From contig CATZPU010000049.1 in assembly GCA_958422845.1 (NCBI GenBank), forward strand, positions 1 to 7,513: a stretch of DNA of 7,513 nt, in the 5' to 3' direction. The notes below the pieces were generated by a model that saw nothing but the letters and a program-made list of their open reading frames with translations, was not told the origin of the DNA and did not search any database. A program made the translations under genes and the position numbers. This DNA is from an uncultured Lachnospiraceae bacterium (lineage in GTDB: Bacteria > Bacillota > Clostridia > Lachnospirales > Lachnospiraceae). Below are positions 1 through 6,252 of this stretch, piece by piece. The stretch's first letter is position 1; each line of letters starts with the position of its first letter.

Positions 1-1859
1 TCATTATAAAAGAACAGGGACGGAGTCTTGATGACCGCACCGCCGCTGCGCCCCGAACCGACATACAGACCGAACGTTGTTACGAGCACGATACATGACA
101 TCGCCACGCCAAGCAGATAGGAGCCGCTGATGGTAAGCCCCTTCGTCATAAAATTCTTAAACGTCTTTTTCTCTTTTTCCTTCTGGCAGAAAAACCGCAC
201 AAGGAAATATATCGCAAGACCGAGCGTATTCATATACAGATAGTAATAATTGCTGAACAAAGAGACGGCAACGAAAATTGTACATAACTGCCATCTTCTC
301 CCCCTCAGTATCTCCTCTATCGCTATTACAAGCAGCGGAAGCATGATCATCGCGACCATGAACATCGTATGACGCGCGCCGCCGAATAATGCAAAGCCGC
401 AGAATACGTAGACCGCGCTTGCGATAAAGCTTGAAAAATAGTCCTTCTTAAAATACAGGAACAAAACAGAAGCCGTGATTCCTGAAAGATAGAACCGAAG
501 GACTGTGATCACATTGTATGCAAGCTCCACATGATCCTCTCCGAATAATGCAAAGATAAAATACAGCGGTTCCAGACTGTATGTGATCTCTCCGCCCATG
601 CCGAGCCGGAAATCATACATCGGAAGTTCAAAATTTCCCGATAAGAAACTGGAAAACAGCTCCCTGATATAATTTGCAAAATAAGCCGCCCTCGGATAAT
701 ACTGCGAGACTCCGTCCGCCTCCCACAAAAGCGTGGTTCCTGTCGCAAGAAATACAGAAAAACAAAGTGCCATCAGTACGGCAAAGGCTGCCGTATAAAG
801 CACAAAATACCACGCCGTCTTGTGATGCGACGCGGCAAAACGCTTCGCGCACGCTTCATATATCCTGCCGGATACCGCAATAAAAAAGGCTGCCAGATAG
901 ATCGCGCAGACCGTTCCGAAAGCGATCGCCGCAGACCATTTGATTCCCAGACCTTTCGCATCTGCCAAAAAGAAATGCAGGGCAAACAAGACCGCGCTGT
1001 ATACCCAGAATACCGGCTCTATTGCCTCGCAGATGCGCCGTGCCGCCCGAAAACGAAGCGTAACATCAGAAAGCGCCTCTGCCGCTGCATATACGAGATA
1101 GACAGGAAGCATGGAAATAACGATACGGCAGACATCCTGAAACATCGTCCGGTACAGCAAAAGCGCCGCTGCCGTACCGCACGCAGATATAGCTGCCAGT
1201 CTCCACTGAAAGCCCGGTTTTTCCTTTCCAAACCACATTCCCGCAAGGAAAAATGCAAAATACGGAAGTCCCGGCACCGTCAGCAGCGAAGAAGAACCTG
1301 TAAGCGCAGCGATGATCGCATAGCTCTCCCCGTCGATGCGAAGAAATGCACACAGGATACACAAGAAAACGGCTATACCGAAAAGCCGCGGTTTTGACAA
1401 AAGTCCAGCAAGCTGTTCATAAAACACCCATACAAGCAGCGCCGTCACTGCAAGCGTAAAAAATACGGCCGCAACCGACGGAACCGTGACAGCGGAAAGC
1501 ACACGGATCAGACTGTACTGCACACTGTTTTTGTACTGTACGACCTCCTGTCCAACCGCAAGAATAAAAAAGTATATATAATAGCGCAAAGCAGACAGAA
1601 GCATCTTTTTTTTGCCGCGCTGTACCGGCATACCTGTATGCATCTGCCAGAAACAGTACCCAAGCCGGAACATAAAGCCCGGAACGAATACAAAATACGT
1701 CGCCAGATTCAGTGCGTTTGCAAGCTGCGGCTTCTGCGTATCTCCGACAAACAATTGAAACGCCATATACAAAAAAAAGCATCCGAACAGCAGAAGATTC
1801 ATCTCCTGATCGCACCTGTTCTGCCTCACAACCGTCTCTTTTTTCATAATCTTTACCAT
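1..1859 (-). CDS. YfhO-family polytopic membrane protein with N-terminal acyltransferase-like membrane domain (3' end outside window)
   Basis: I translated the minus strand from ATG 1859 to the window edge: 619 codons with no stop or frameshift. From about residue 382 it carries DGVSQYYPRAAYF, then LPMYDFRLGMGGEITYS, the signature of YfhO (GT-C-like) membrane proteins. B. subtilis YfhO is needed for GlcNAc decoration of lipoteichoic acid, so an envelope polymer or glycan role is inferred. In typical YfhO proteins this motif lies near the N-terminus. Here about 375 residues precede it, with many hydrophobic segments and a GLPYFAFFLAGMWFGKEK stretch resembling acyltransferase-3-type membrane domains; that assignment is tentative. 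The start is uncertain: ATG 1859 and in-frame ATG 1847 both lack a clear Shine-Dalgarno, and the frame stays open to a TAA at 1920-1922. It lies downstream of the mgtE terminator, so it is probably a separate transcript. Confidence 0.8.
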   Translation of the reverse strand, partial: MVKIMKKETVVRQNRCDQEMNLLLFGCFFLYMAFQLFVGDTQKPQLANALNLATYFVFVPGFMFRLGYCFWQMHTGMPVQRGKKKMLLSALRYYIYFFILAVGQEVVQYKNSVQYSLIRVLSAVTVPSVAAVFFTLAVTALLVWVFYEQLAGLLSKPRLFGIAVFLCILCAFLRIDGESYAIIAALTGSSSLLTVPGLPYFAFFLAGMWFGKEKPGFQWRLAAISACGTAAALLLYRTMFQDVCRIVISMLPVYLVYAAAEALSDVTLRFRAARRICEAIEPVFWVYSAVLFALHFFLADAKGLGIKWSAAIAFGTVCAIYLAAFFIAVSGRIYEACAKRFAASHHKTAWYFVLYTAAFAVLMALCFSVFLATGTTLLWEADGVSQYYPRAAYFANYIRELFSSFLSGNFELPMYDFRLGMGGEITYSLEPLYFIFALFGEDHVELAYNVITVLRFYLSGITASVLFLYFKKDYFSSFIASAVYVFCGFALFGGARHTMFMVAMIMLPLLVIAIEEILRGRRWQLCTIFVAVSLFSNYYYLYMNTLGLAIYFLVRFFCQKEKEKKTFKNFMTKGLTISGSYLLGVAMSCIVLVTTFGLYVGSGRSGGAVIKTPSLFFYN

Positions 1860-1923
1860 TGCCGGAGCAATTTTGTCTTTTGTCCGGCCACCCTTTCCAA
1901 AGAAGATGTCCCTGATATTTTAC

Positions 1924-1956
1924 CAGAAGTCCTATAATTTGTATAGTATATAACTA
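1924..1956 (-). promoter_or_regulatory. Possible promoter for the YfhO-family gene
   Basis: The minus strand of this AT-rich gap reads TTGATA, an 18-base spacer, then TATAGG; a TATACT lies in between as an alternative -10. It sits between the mgtE terminator and the YfhO-family start and points the right way. The match is only moderate and several registers are possible, so the exact start of transcription is not fixed. Confidence 0.35.
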
Positions 1957-1971
1957 TCAATAAAGTATTTA

Positions 1972-2028
1972 CGTAACAGAAAAGGCCGCCGTGCCGTGTG
2001 TCGCTTCCACACAGCCGCAGCAGCCTTT
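1972..2028 (-). terminator. Intrinsic terminator downstream of mgtE
   Basis: A long imperfect inverted repeat begins 25 bases after the mgtE stop. Its outer arms are AAAGGC (1981-1986) and GCCTTT (2023-2028); the inner arms pair through CACAC/GTGTG with G-U pairs and a few mismatches. On the minus strand the hairpin is followed by TTTTCTGTT, which fits a Rho-independent terminator for the mgtE transcript. The plus side has a weaker, more distant T run. Confidence 0.75.
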
Positions 2029-2052
2029 CATATTCTGCACTTTTCTTAATTT

Positions 2053-3399
2053 CTATATACCAAGCATCCTTGTGGCGATCTGGAAATAGATCACCAGAGA
2101 TACTGCGTCCACGATCGTCGTGATAAACGGACTCGCCATAACAGCCGGATCAAAGCCTATTTTCTTTGCAAGCATCGGCAGCGTACAGCCGACAAGCTTT
2201 GCCACAAGAACCGTCACGATCATTGTCAGACAGACGATCATAGCCACCTGTGTTCCCACATGGTCGATCAGTAAAAGCTTACCGAAATTTACGATCGCAA
2301 GCGTAACACCGCAAAGCGCCGCTACACGGATCTCTTTCCAGATAATGCGCAGCATATCGCGAAACTGCACTTCTCCAAGCGATATACTTCTGATGATCGT
2401 AACAGACGACTGTCCTCCCGCATTTCCGCCCGTATCCATAAACATCGGGATATACATCGTAAGCACCGCATACGACGCAAGAGCCGCCTCATAGCTCTGA
2501 ATAATTTTTCCTGTAAATGTTGCGGAGATCATCAAAAACAGCAGCCACGGAATACGTTTCTTAAATGTTTCAAGCACCGAAGTTTTCATATAAGGCTTAT
2601 CGGTAGGCGTGATAGCAGCCATCATCTCGATATCCTCTGTAGCCTCCTGCTCGATGATGTCCATGACGTCGTCGACCGTGATGATACCTACGAGACGCTG
2701 CTCGCTGTCTACGACAGGCATGGCGTCAAAGTCGTATTTCTGGAACTGTCTCGAAACCTCCTCCTGATCCATCAGGGTAGAGATCGTGATAACCTTCTCT
2801 TCCATCAGATCGCCGATGCGGTCAGACGTATCGCTTAACAGCAGCATTCTAAGAGAGATCGTTCCTTTGATCTTTCTGTACTGATCCGTCACATAGCACG
2901 TATTGATCGTCTCTTTGTCAATACCGACCTTGCGGATGCGCTCGATTGCCTGCGCTACGGTATAATCCTCCTTCAGGTCGACAAACTCGACCGTCATAAT
3001 GCTTCCGGCAGAATCCTCCGGATACTGAAGCAGATGATTGATGTCGCGTCTCGTCTCCGGCGTCGTCTGCGCAAGCAGCCGTTTTACAACATTGGCAGGC
3101 ATCTCTTCCATCAGGTCGGCGGCATCGTCCGCAAAAAGATTATCAATGATCGTAGCCGCCTCTCGATCCGTCAGCATCGTAATGATCGTCTGTTCCAGTT
3201 CAATTGGTAAAAATGAAAATACATCTGCCGCGATCGTCTTTGGCAGCATACGGAATACCTGAATCAGTTCCTTACCCGGAAGCTCCAGTTCTTCAAGCAT
3301 TGCCGCGATATCCGCCTCGTTCATCTCTACGATCTCGCCGCGTATCTTTGCATACTGCTTATTCTCGATGTATTCCCTCATCGTTTCGATATCTAACAT
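2053..3399 (-). CDS. mgtE: Magnesium transporter/channel MgtE
   Basis: A 448-residue protein with the full MgtE architecture. The MgtE_N helical superhelix spans about residues 20-125. Two CBS domains follow at about 130-250, introduced by YPEDSAGSIMT and ending in VDDVMDIIEQEATEDIEMM, the connecting-helix region. The five-helix membrane pore spans about 280-448. Pore hallmarks are visible: MDTGGNAGGQ (321-330) and FDPAVMASPFITTIVDAVSL (416-435), where Asp431 sits at the position of the Mg2+-coordinating pore aspartate of Thermus MgtE. The family forms dimeric Mg2+-gated channels that close when cytosolic Mg2+ binds the N and CBS domains. ATG 3399 is supported by AGGAGG (3409-3414) nine bases upstream. 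It lies 166 bases downstream of the PAP2 gene, with no strong promoter of its own seen between them. I recognise no M-box riboswitch upstream, but there is a short leader ORF (3359-3484). Confidence 0.97.
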   Translation of the reverse strand: MLDIETMREYIENKQYAKIRGEIVEMNEADIAAMLEELELPGKELIQVFRMLPKTIAADVFSFLPIELEQTIITMLTDREAATIIDNLFADDAADLMEEMPANVVKRLLAQTTPETRRDINHLLQYPEDSAGSIMTVEFVDLKEDYTVAQAIERIRKVGIDKETINTCYVTDQYRKIKGTISLRMLLLSDTSDRIGDLMEEKVITISTLMDQEEVSRQFQKYDFDAMPVVDSEQRLVGIITVDDVMDIIEQEATEDIEMMAAITPTDKPYMKTSVLETFKKRIPWLLFLMISATFTGKIIQSYEAALASYAVLTMYIPMFMDTGGNAGGQSSVTIIRSISLGEVQFRDMLRIIWKEIRVAALCGVTLAIVNFGKLLLIDHVGTQVAMIVCLTMIVTVLVAKLVGCTLPMLAKKIGFDPAVMASPFITTIVDAVSLVIYFQIATRMLGI

Positions 3400-3484
3400 A
3401 GTAGCAAACCTCCTTATATGCAGTTTTTATGACAGGATTAGGTAAAGGAACATCTGATAAACTTTTTGATGCACTTTGCTTCAT
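3359..3484 (-). CDS. Possible 41-residue leader peptide overlapping the mgtE start
   Basis: A small minus-strand ORF starts at ATG 3484, with AAAGGTGG eight bases upstream as a plausible ribosome site. It runs through the mgtE Shine-Dalgarno and start, and stops at TAA 3361-3359, overlapping mgtE by 41 bases in another frame. Residues 11-18 read DVPLPNPV, giving prolines at 13, 15 and 17. A proline-containing leader ahead of a magnesium transporter recalls the mgtL leader of enterobacterial mgtA, where poor translation of proline codons in low Mg2+ raises transporter expression. UCCUU of the proline codons (plus 3445-3449) could pair with AAGGA of the mgtE ribosome site (3411-3415). No relationship to mgtL is claimed; the ORF may not be translated. 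Confidence 0.3.
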   Translation of the reverse strand: MKQSASKSLSDVPLPNPVIKTAYKEVCYYVRYRNDEGIHRE

Positions 3485-3521
3485 AAAAACCACCACCTTT
3501 CGCCGCTATGTCGTCATTTTT

Positions 3522-3539
3522 CAGAGCGTCCCCGCTCTG
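3522..3539 (-). repeat. Perfect hairpin in the PAP2-mgtE intergenic leader
   Basis: A perfect 7-bp inverted repeat, CAGAGCG / CGCTCTG, encloses a four-base loop (GGGA on the minus strand). On the minus strand it is followed by AAAAATGACG, not a T run, so it is not an intrinsic terminator for the PAP2-mgtE transcript. It could be an mRNA processing or stability element, or part of a larger leader structure. No known riboswitch consensus was recognised. Confidence 0.5.
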
Positions 3540-3565
3540 TATCCATTTTTTGGCATACTGCCCTG

Positions 3566-4120
3566 CTATGCTCTGTCAGGGAAAAACCGTTCTGACAGCT
3601 TTTGTATAAGCCACGCTGCCGCCGCGCCGCACAAAGCGCCTGTGAGCGCGCCGCACAATACGTCAGTCGGAAAATGTATGCCGATATATAATCTCGAAAA
3701 CGCCATCAAAACAGCCATCACAAGCACGATCCAACGCCATTTGCTGCCCTTAAGACTGCAAATGATCGCCACCGCCGCCGCAAATGAACTGCCTGAATGA
3801 CCGGACGGGAATGAAAAATCACTCGCTTTTTTCGTCATCAGGATAAGCCCGTCGATCACTTCGTACGGTCTTGTCCGCGCGAACAGATTTTTCAGACACA
3901 TATTATTGAGGATCAGAGAAAAAACAAGTCCCAAAAGACCTGCCGCCCCTGCTCTTCTCGTCCTTTTAAAGCACAAAAGCCCAAGGCAGAGCACGATCCA
4001 GATAAATCCGAGATTTCCAAGCTTTGTGTATGTCACTACAAACGGTGAAAGCCAGTCTGTACGAAGACACTCCTGTATCCACAGCAGGATACTGCCTTCC
4101 ATCGCAACAAGATTTTCCAT
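3566..4120 (-). CDS. PAP2-superfamily membrane phosphatase
   Basis: A 184-residue membrane protein with all three signature motifs of the PAP2 acid-phosphatase superfamily. They are K77-x6-R84-P85 (KNLFARTRP), P105-S-G-H108 (FPSGHSG, with His108 expected to assist catalysis), and S142-R143-x5-H149-x3-D153 (SRLYIGIHFPTD, with His149 the expected nucleophile). Hydrophobic helices surround the motifs, which places the active site at the outer membrane face as in PgpB/BcrC-type enzymes. Likely substrates are undecaprenyl pyrophosphate or phosphatidate/phosphatidylglycerol phosphate; the sequence does not decide between them. ATG 4120 has AGGAGG nine bases upstream and a promoter at 4151-4179. It precedes mgtE on the same strand and probably shares its transcript; no functional link between the two is evident. 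Confidence 0.93.
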   Translation of the reverse strand: MENLVAMEGSILLWIQECLRTDWLSPFVVTYTKLGNLGFIWIVLCLGLLCFKRTRRAGAAGLLGLVFSLILNNMCLKNLFARTRPYEVIDGLILMTKKASDFSFPSGHSGSSFAAAVAIICSLKGSKWRWIVLVMAVLMAFSRLYIGIHFPTDVLCGALTGALCGAAAAWLIQKLSERFFPDRA

Positions 4121-4150
4121 CGTATTATTCCTCCTATCGCCGCAACTGTT

Positions 4151-4179
4151 ATTTTACCCCATACAATTTTTAACTGCAA
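4151..4179 (-). promoter_or_regulatory. SigA-type promoter for the PAP2-mgtE unit
   Basis: On the minus strand TTGCAG (4174-4179) is separated by exactly 17 bases from TAAAAT (4151-4156). The -10 matches the consensus at five of six positions; the -35 is weak. Transcription would start near 4144, giving a leader of about 24 bases before ATG 4120. It lies just past the terminator of the preceding gene. Confidence 0.6.
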
Positions 4180-4188
4180 GCATAAAAT

Positions 4189-4231
4189 AGAAAAAAAGAA
4201 AGACCGCTGCAAAAGTCTCTGTTTTTGCAGC
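4189..4231 (-). terminator. Intrinsic terminator after the 83-residue membrane protein gene
   Basis: A perfect 9-bp stem, GCTGCAAAA (4206-4214) / TTTTGCAGC (4223-4231), encloses an eight-base loop. On the minus strand it is followed after GG by a T-rich tract (TCTTTCTTTTTTTCT, 4189-4203). It lies 35 bases past the stop of the 4266-4517 gene and insulates it from the PAP2-mgtE promoter. Confidence 0.88.
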
Positions 4232-4265
4232 AGCCCCGCCTTTTCTGTCGCTGTTTTTTTAACGC

Positions 4266-4517
4266 CTACTCCTGTGTAAGCCCTGTCATATAATCATCGA
4301 TTGCTGCCGTATCTACCGTATAGGTCGGTTTGTTCGCCTGAGAAGCATCCGATGATGTATAACCGTTATATACAGAAACGCCTACCCATGCCACCAGTAC
4401 GACTGCAACAGCACACAACGCTGCCTTTGTAGCCATCCACTGTCTCTTTTCTTTCTTTATGATCTTGGCACGATTGCGCTTCTCTTCTTTATAGCGGTCC
4501 ACTTTAGCCTGACTCAT
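4266..4517 (-). CDS. Small single-pass membrane protein of unknown function (83 aa)
   Basis: The first ~27 residues are strongly basic and hydrophilic (KEEKRNRAKIIKKEKR). One hydrophobic helix follows at about residues 30-50 (ATKAALCAVAVVLVAWVGVSV), then a short polar tail rich in Ser, Thr, Asp and Ala ending in GLTQE. By the positive-inside rule the N-terminus should be cytoplasmic and the tail outside. There is no signal-peptidase or lipobox motif that I trust. ATG 4517 has AAGGAG about ten bases upstream, a good promoter further up (4590-4617) and a strong terminator downstream. It is therefore a real, separately transcribed gene. The composition resembles small conserved Lachnospiraceae hypothetical proteins; I do not know a function. 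Confidence 0.85.
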   Translation of the reverse strand: MSQAKVDRYKEEKRNRAKIIKKEKRQWMATKAALCAVAVVLVAWVGVSVYNGYTSSDASQANKPTYTVDTAAIDDYMTGLTQE

Positions 4518-4589
4518 GGTATATCTCTCCTTTTGAAATTACTCCGTTTCGTGTTCCGGACATCCCGAAGCATGAACTCTTTTCTAAAC

Positions 4590-4617
4590 AGTATACACTA
4601 TTCCGCCATAATTTCAA
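4590..4617 (-). promoter_or_regulatory. SigA-type promoter for the 83-residue membrane protein gene
   Basis: On the minus strand TTGAAA (4612-4617), a 16-base spacer, then TATACT (4590-4595) preceded by TG. Expected transcription start is near 4583, giving a leader of about 66 bases. The element lies between the DegV-gene stop and the small gene, so the small gene does not depend on read-through. Confidence 0.65.
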
Positions 4618-4641
4618 TATTTTTTATAAAATTACTATCGG

Positions 4642-5481
4642 TTAGATCACCACGATAATACCTCCGTCATTTGCATACATGGTAGAAATGCCCGCTGTAT
4701 CTACGAGGATCGAATCCTTTACTTTTATTTTCTCAAGGATGGCGTCGCGCACCATCTCTCCGCGCTCCCTGCAATTACAGTGCGCCACGGCAAGGATCTT
4801 TTCCTCCGGCTTCTCGACCTGCTCCGCGATATAGCCGACCATCTTTACAAGCGCTTTGTTCATTCCGCGCGCCTGATCGAGCTGTATGATGGTTCCCTCA
4901 GGAGTCGCTCCCATCACCGGCTTGATCTTAAGAGCGGAGGCGACAAACGCCTTGATATTGCTCAGCCGGCCGTTCTTGCGCAGCGTCTCAAGATTCTCCA
5001 GTACGAAATACGTATTCTGACCGTCGATATACGATTCGACCGTCTCAACTACCTGCTCAAACGCCATCCCCGCGTCCTCGCACTCCCTGATCTTCTGTGC
5101 AATCAGCGTCTCGCCTACGGAAGCAGAACGTGAATTAAATACATGCACCTTCGTCTCCGGCTTTTCTTCCGAAAGAAGATCCTTTGCAAGCATAGCGCTG
5201 TTATAAGAACCGGAAAGCTCTGCGGAAAGCGTCACTGCATATGCGCGGCTCTCTGCCTTCGCGAACGCCTCCTTGTAATAATCCGGCGACGGGCACGCCG
5301 ATTTCGGGCAATTCGGGCTATCGGCTATCTTCTTCAGAAAATCAGCCTGATCAAATGACTCATCATCTGTGAACATATACTCATCCACCTGCATCGTAAG
5401 CGGAGCCGGTATGATCCTCTCATCCCTCTTCATCTCTTCGGTGCGTTCACCACAGCTATCCAGTACGATAACGTAATCCAT
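4642..5481 (-). CDS. DegV-family (FakB-like) fatty-acid-binding protein, divergent
   Basis: A 279-residue cytosolic protein of the DegV family, whose members bind a fatty acid; FakB members present it to the FakA kinase for phosphorylation. Visible family blocks are: N-terminal MDYVIVLDSCGE; the loop CPKSACPSPDYY (59-69) where typical members have TSQPS; LSAELSGSYNSA (85-96); FNSRSASVG (115-123); LENLETLRKNGRLSNIKA (161-178) and LKIKPVM (184-190); and a C-terminal DTAGISTMYANDGG. The last block usually contains a His next to Gly-Pro, which is absent here, so fatty-acid handling may differ. I chose ATG 5481 because AGGAGG sits five bases upstream; an in-frame TTG at 5499 is further out and lacks a site. 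Normal family length. No partner fakA gene is in the window. Confidence 0.9.
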   Translation of the reverse strand: MDYVIVLDSCGERTEEMKRDERIIPAPLTMQVDEYMFTDDESFDQADFLKKIADSPNCPKSACPSPDYYKEAFAKAESRAYAVTLSAELSGSYNSAMLAKDLLSEEKPETKVHVFNSRSASVGETLIAQKIRECEDAGMAFEQVVETVESYIDGQNTYFVLENLETLRKNGRLSNIKAFVASALKIKPVMGATPEGTIIQLDQARGMNKALVKMVGYIAEQVEKPEEKILAVAHCNCRERGEMVRDAILEKIKVKDSILVDTAGISTMYANDGGIIVVI

Positions 5482-5553
5482 AACAACCTCCTGAACCAAG
5501 TAGAACTCTTTTTTATATTTTTAAATATTTTACAATCTGGTTTTAAATACCAT

Positions 5554-5583
5554 ATTATAATAGCACATCTGAACACGTTTGAA
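5554..5583 (-). promoter_or_regulatory. Probable promoter for the DegV-family gene
   Basis: The minus strand has a perfect TATAAT (5554-5559). TTCAAA lies 18 bases further upstream (5578-5583) as a four-of-six -35. The start of transcription would be near 5547, giving a leader of about 65 very AT-rich bases before ATG 5481. It is divergent from the plus-strand promoter at 5609-5638. Confidence 0.6.
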
Positions 5584-5608
5584 AAGTAGCAGTTATATTT
5601 TTTTCTCA

Positions 5609-5638
5609 TTGCAAACTATCCCCGCTCTCCTGTATAAT
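5609..5638 (+). promoter_or_regulatory. Probable promoter for the DUF5721-like gene
   Basis: TTGCAA (5609-5614), an 18-base spacer and a perfect TATAAT (5633-5638), preceded directly by TG. The transcript would start near 5645, about 80 bases before the TTG start at 5725. That leader contains a small palindrome, AATAC-GCA-GTATT (5688-5700), with no evident function. Confidence 0.6.
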
Positions 5639-5724
5639 AAAAACTGCTTACTTCTATTATCATACGCATTTTAGGCCTGACAGCCGGAATACGCAGTATT
5701 TATCTATCTATGGGAGGGTTCACA

Positions 5725-6222
5725 TTGCGCTCATATCAGATACAGGACATCCGTGATTTTATGAAAAAGCTTTTGATCGGAGAGACGTTCGACACCTTTC
5801 TCCTGTCCGAAGCCTCTATTACTACATATGCCGCCTTTCATATCGACGGACGCTTTCACCCCGAATTTTTAAGCAGCAGCGAAGCCGAAACGCTGACGGT
5901 TGAAAAAAGCGGCTATACGCTCTGGCGGCGGCTGCGCCCCCTTTTCTTTGAACTGACAAAGGGAAAAAATACGCCGCTTTCCTTTCATATCGTATTTCGC
6001 CTTGCGCCCCATAATGTTGCCGCGCTGCTTACGCAGTCAGGTATCTCTATCCCGCCTGAGCAGATAGACGGACTGTTTTTAAACATCCGTTTTGACGGCT
6101 CCTCGCTTACATGTACGAGCGGCACTTCCTTAAATGTCTTTTCACTGGACAAAACACTCGATCACGCATGGGAAGCAATGCTTGAAAAGTTCTTTCACCA
6201 GAAAGAAATCCCATTTTGTTAG
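5725..6222 (+). CDS. DUF5721-like protein of unknown function (165 aa)
   Basis: A 165-residue soluble protein without signal peptide or membrane segment. The N-terminal pattern DIRDFMKKLLIGETFDTFLL then SEASITTYAAFHIDGRF resembles DUF5721 proteins of Clostridia. I make this assignment from memory of the family pattern, with moderate certainty; no function is known. I place the start at TTG 5725, because GGGAGGG (5712-5718) lies six bases upstream. The in-frame ATG at 5710 overlaps that site and has no ribosome site of its own. Its TAG stop (6220-6222) lies inside the CIRCE operator of the next gene. It is read in the same direction as htpG, but the CIRCE hairpin and T run may end its transcript. 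No catalytic motif was recognised. Confidence 0.8.
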   Translation: MRSYQIQDIRDFMKKLLIGETFDTFLLSEASITTYAAFHIDGRFHPEFLSSSEAETLTVEKSGYTLWRRLRPLFFELTKGKNTPLSFHIVFRLAPHNVAALLTQSGISIPPEQIDGLFLNIRFDGSSLTCTSGTSLNVFSLDKTLDHAWEAMLEKFFHQKEIPFC

Positions 6223-6245
6223 CACTCACTTTTGTTGAGTGCTAA
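6219..6245 (+). promoter_or_regulatory. CIRCE operator (HrcA binding site) for htpG
   Basis: A perfect match to the CIRCE consensus: TTAGCACTC (6219-6227), nine spacer bases, GAGTGCTAA (6237-6245). CIRCE is bound by the heat-shock repressor HrcA, whose activity depends on GroEL, and normally controls groESL and hrcA-dnaK operons. Here it lies seven bases upstream of the -35 box of htpG. It also contains the stop codon of the upstream gene. As RNA the repeat extends to a 10-bp stem followed by six T, so it may also terminate the upstream transcript. Confidence 0.95.
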
Positions 6246-6252
6246 TTTTTTC

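Noticed and set aside
822..1397. 191-codon plus-strand ORF, and other ORFs inside 500-1940 on both strands
   Set aside because: They lie in other frames of the continuous minus-strand YfhO-family reading frame, have Arg/Cys/Ser-rich shadow composition and lack ribosome sites and recognisable domains.
2120..2494. Plus-strand ORFs antisense to mgtE (2120-2494, 3038-3262, 3204-3401)
   Set aside because: Antisense shadows of a strongly conserved transporter gene; no ribosome sites or domain patterns.
3522..3550. Hairpin 3522-3539 as a plus-strand intrinsic terminator
   Set aside because: On the plus strand the T run begins several bases after the stem, and no plus-strand gene ends here.
3400..3565. 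M-box, c-di-AMP or other riboswitch upstream of mgtE
   Set aside because: The spacer is short and I could not match conserved segments of any riboswitch class; only simple hairpins are visible. A covariance-model search would be decisive.
3429..3800. Plus-strand ORF of 123 codons antisense to the PAP2 gene end and the mgtE leader
   Set aside because: It mirrors the PAP2 coding frame over most of its length, and no Shine-Dalgarno or protein family is seen.
4514..4573. 19-residue minus-strand upstream ORF whose TGA overlaps the ATG of the 83-residue protein gene
   Set aside because: The ATGA overlap is suggestive of coupling, but the only purine-rich stretch is three bases from the ATG, too close for a ribosome site, and the peptide is short and featureless.
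5482..5499. Upstream TTG start (5499) for the DegV gene
   Set aside because: AGGAGG lies between this TTG and ATG 5481, at the right spacing for the ATG, and the family's N-terminus matches MDYVIV.
4121..5724. Mobile element or phage remnant
   Set aside because: No transposase, integrase, terminal inverted repeats or target duplications were seen; all genes are ordinary chromosomal families with similar composition.
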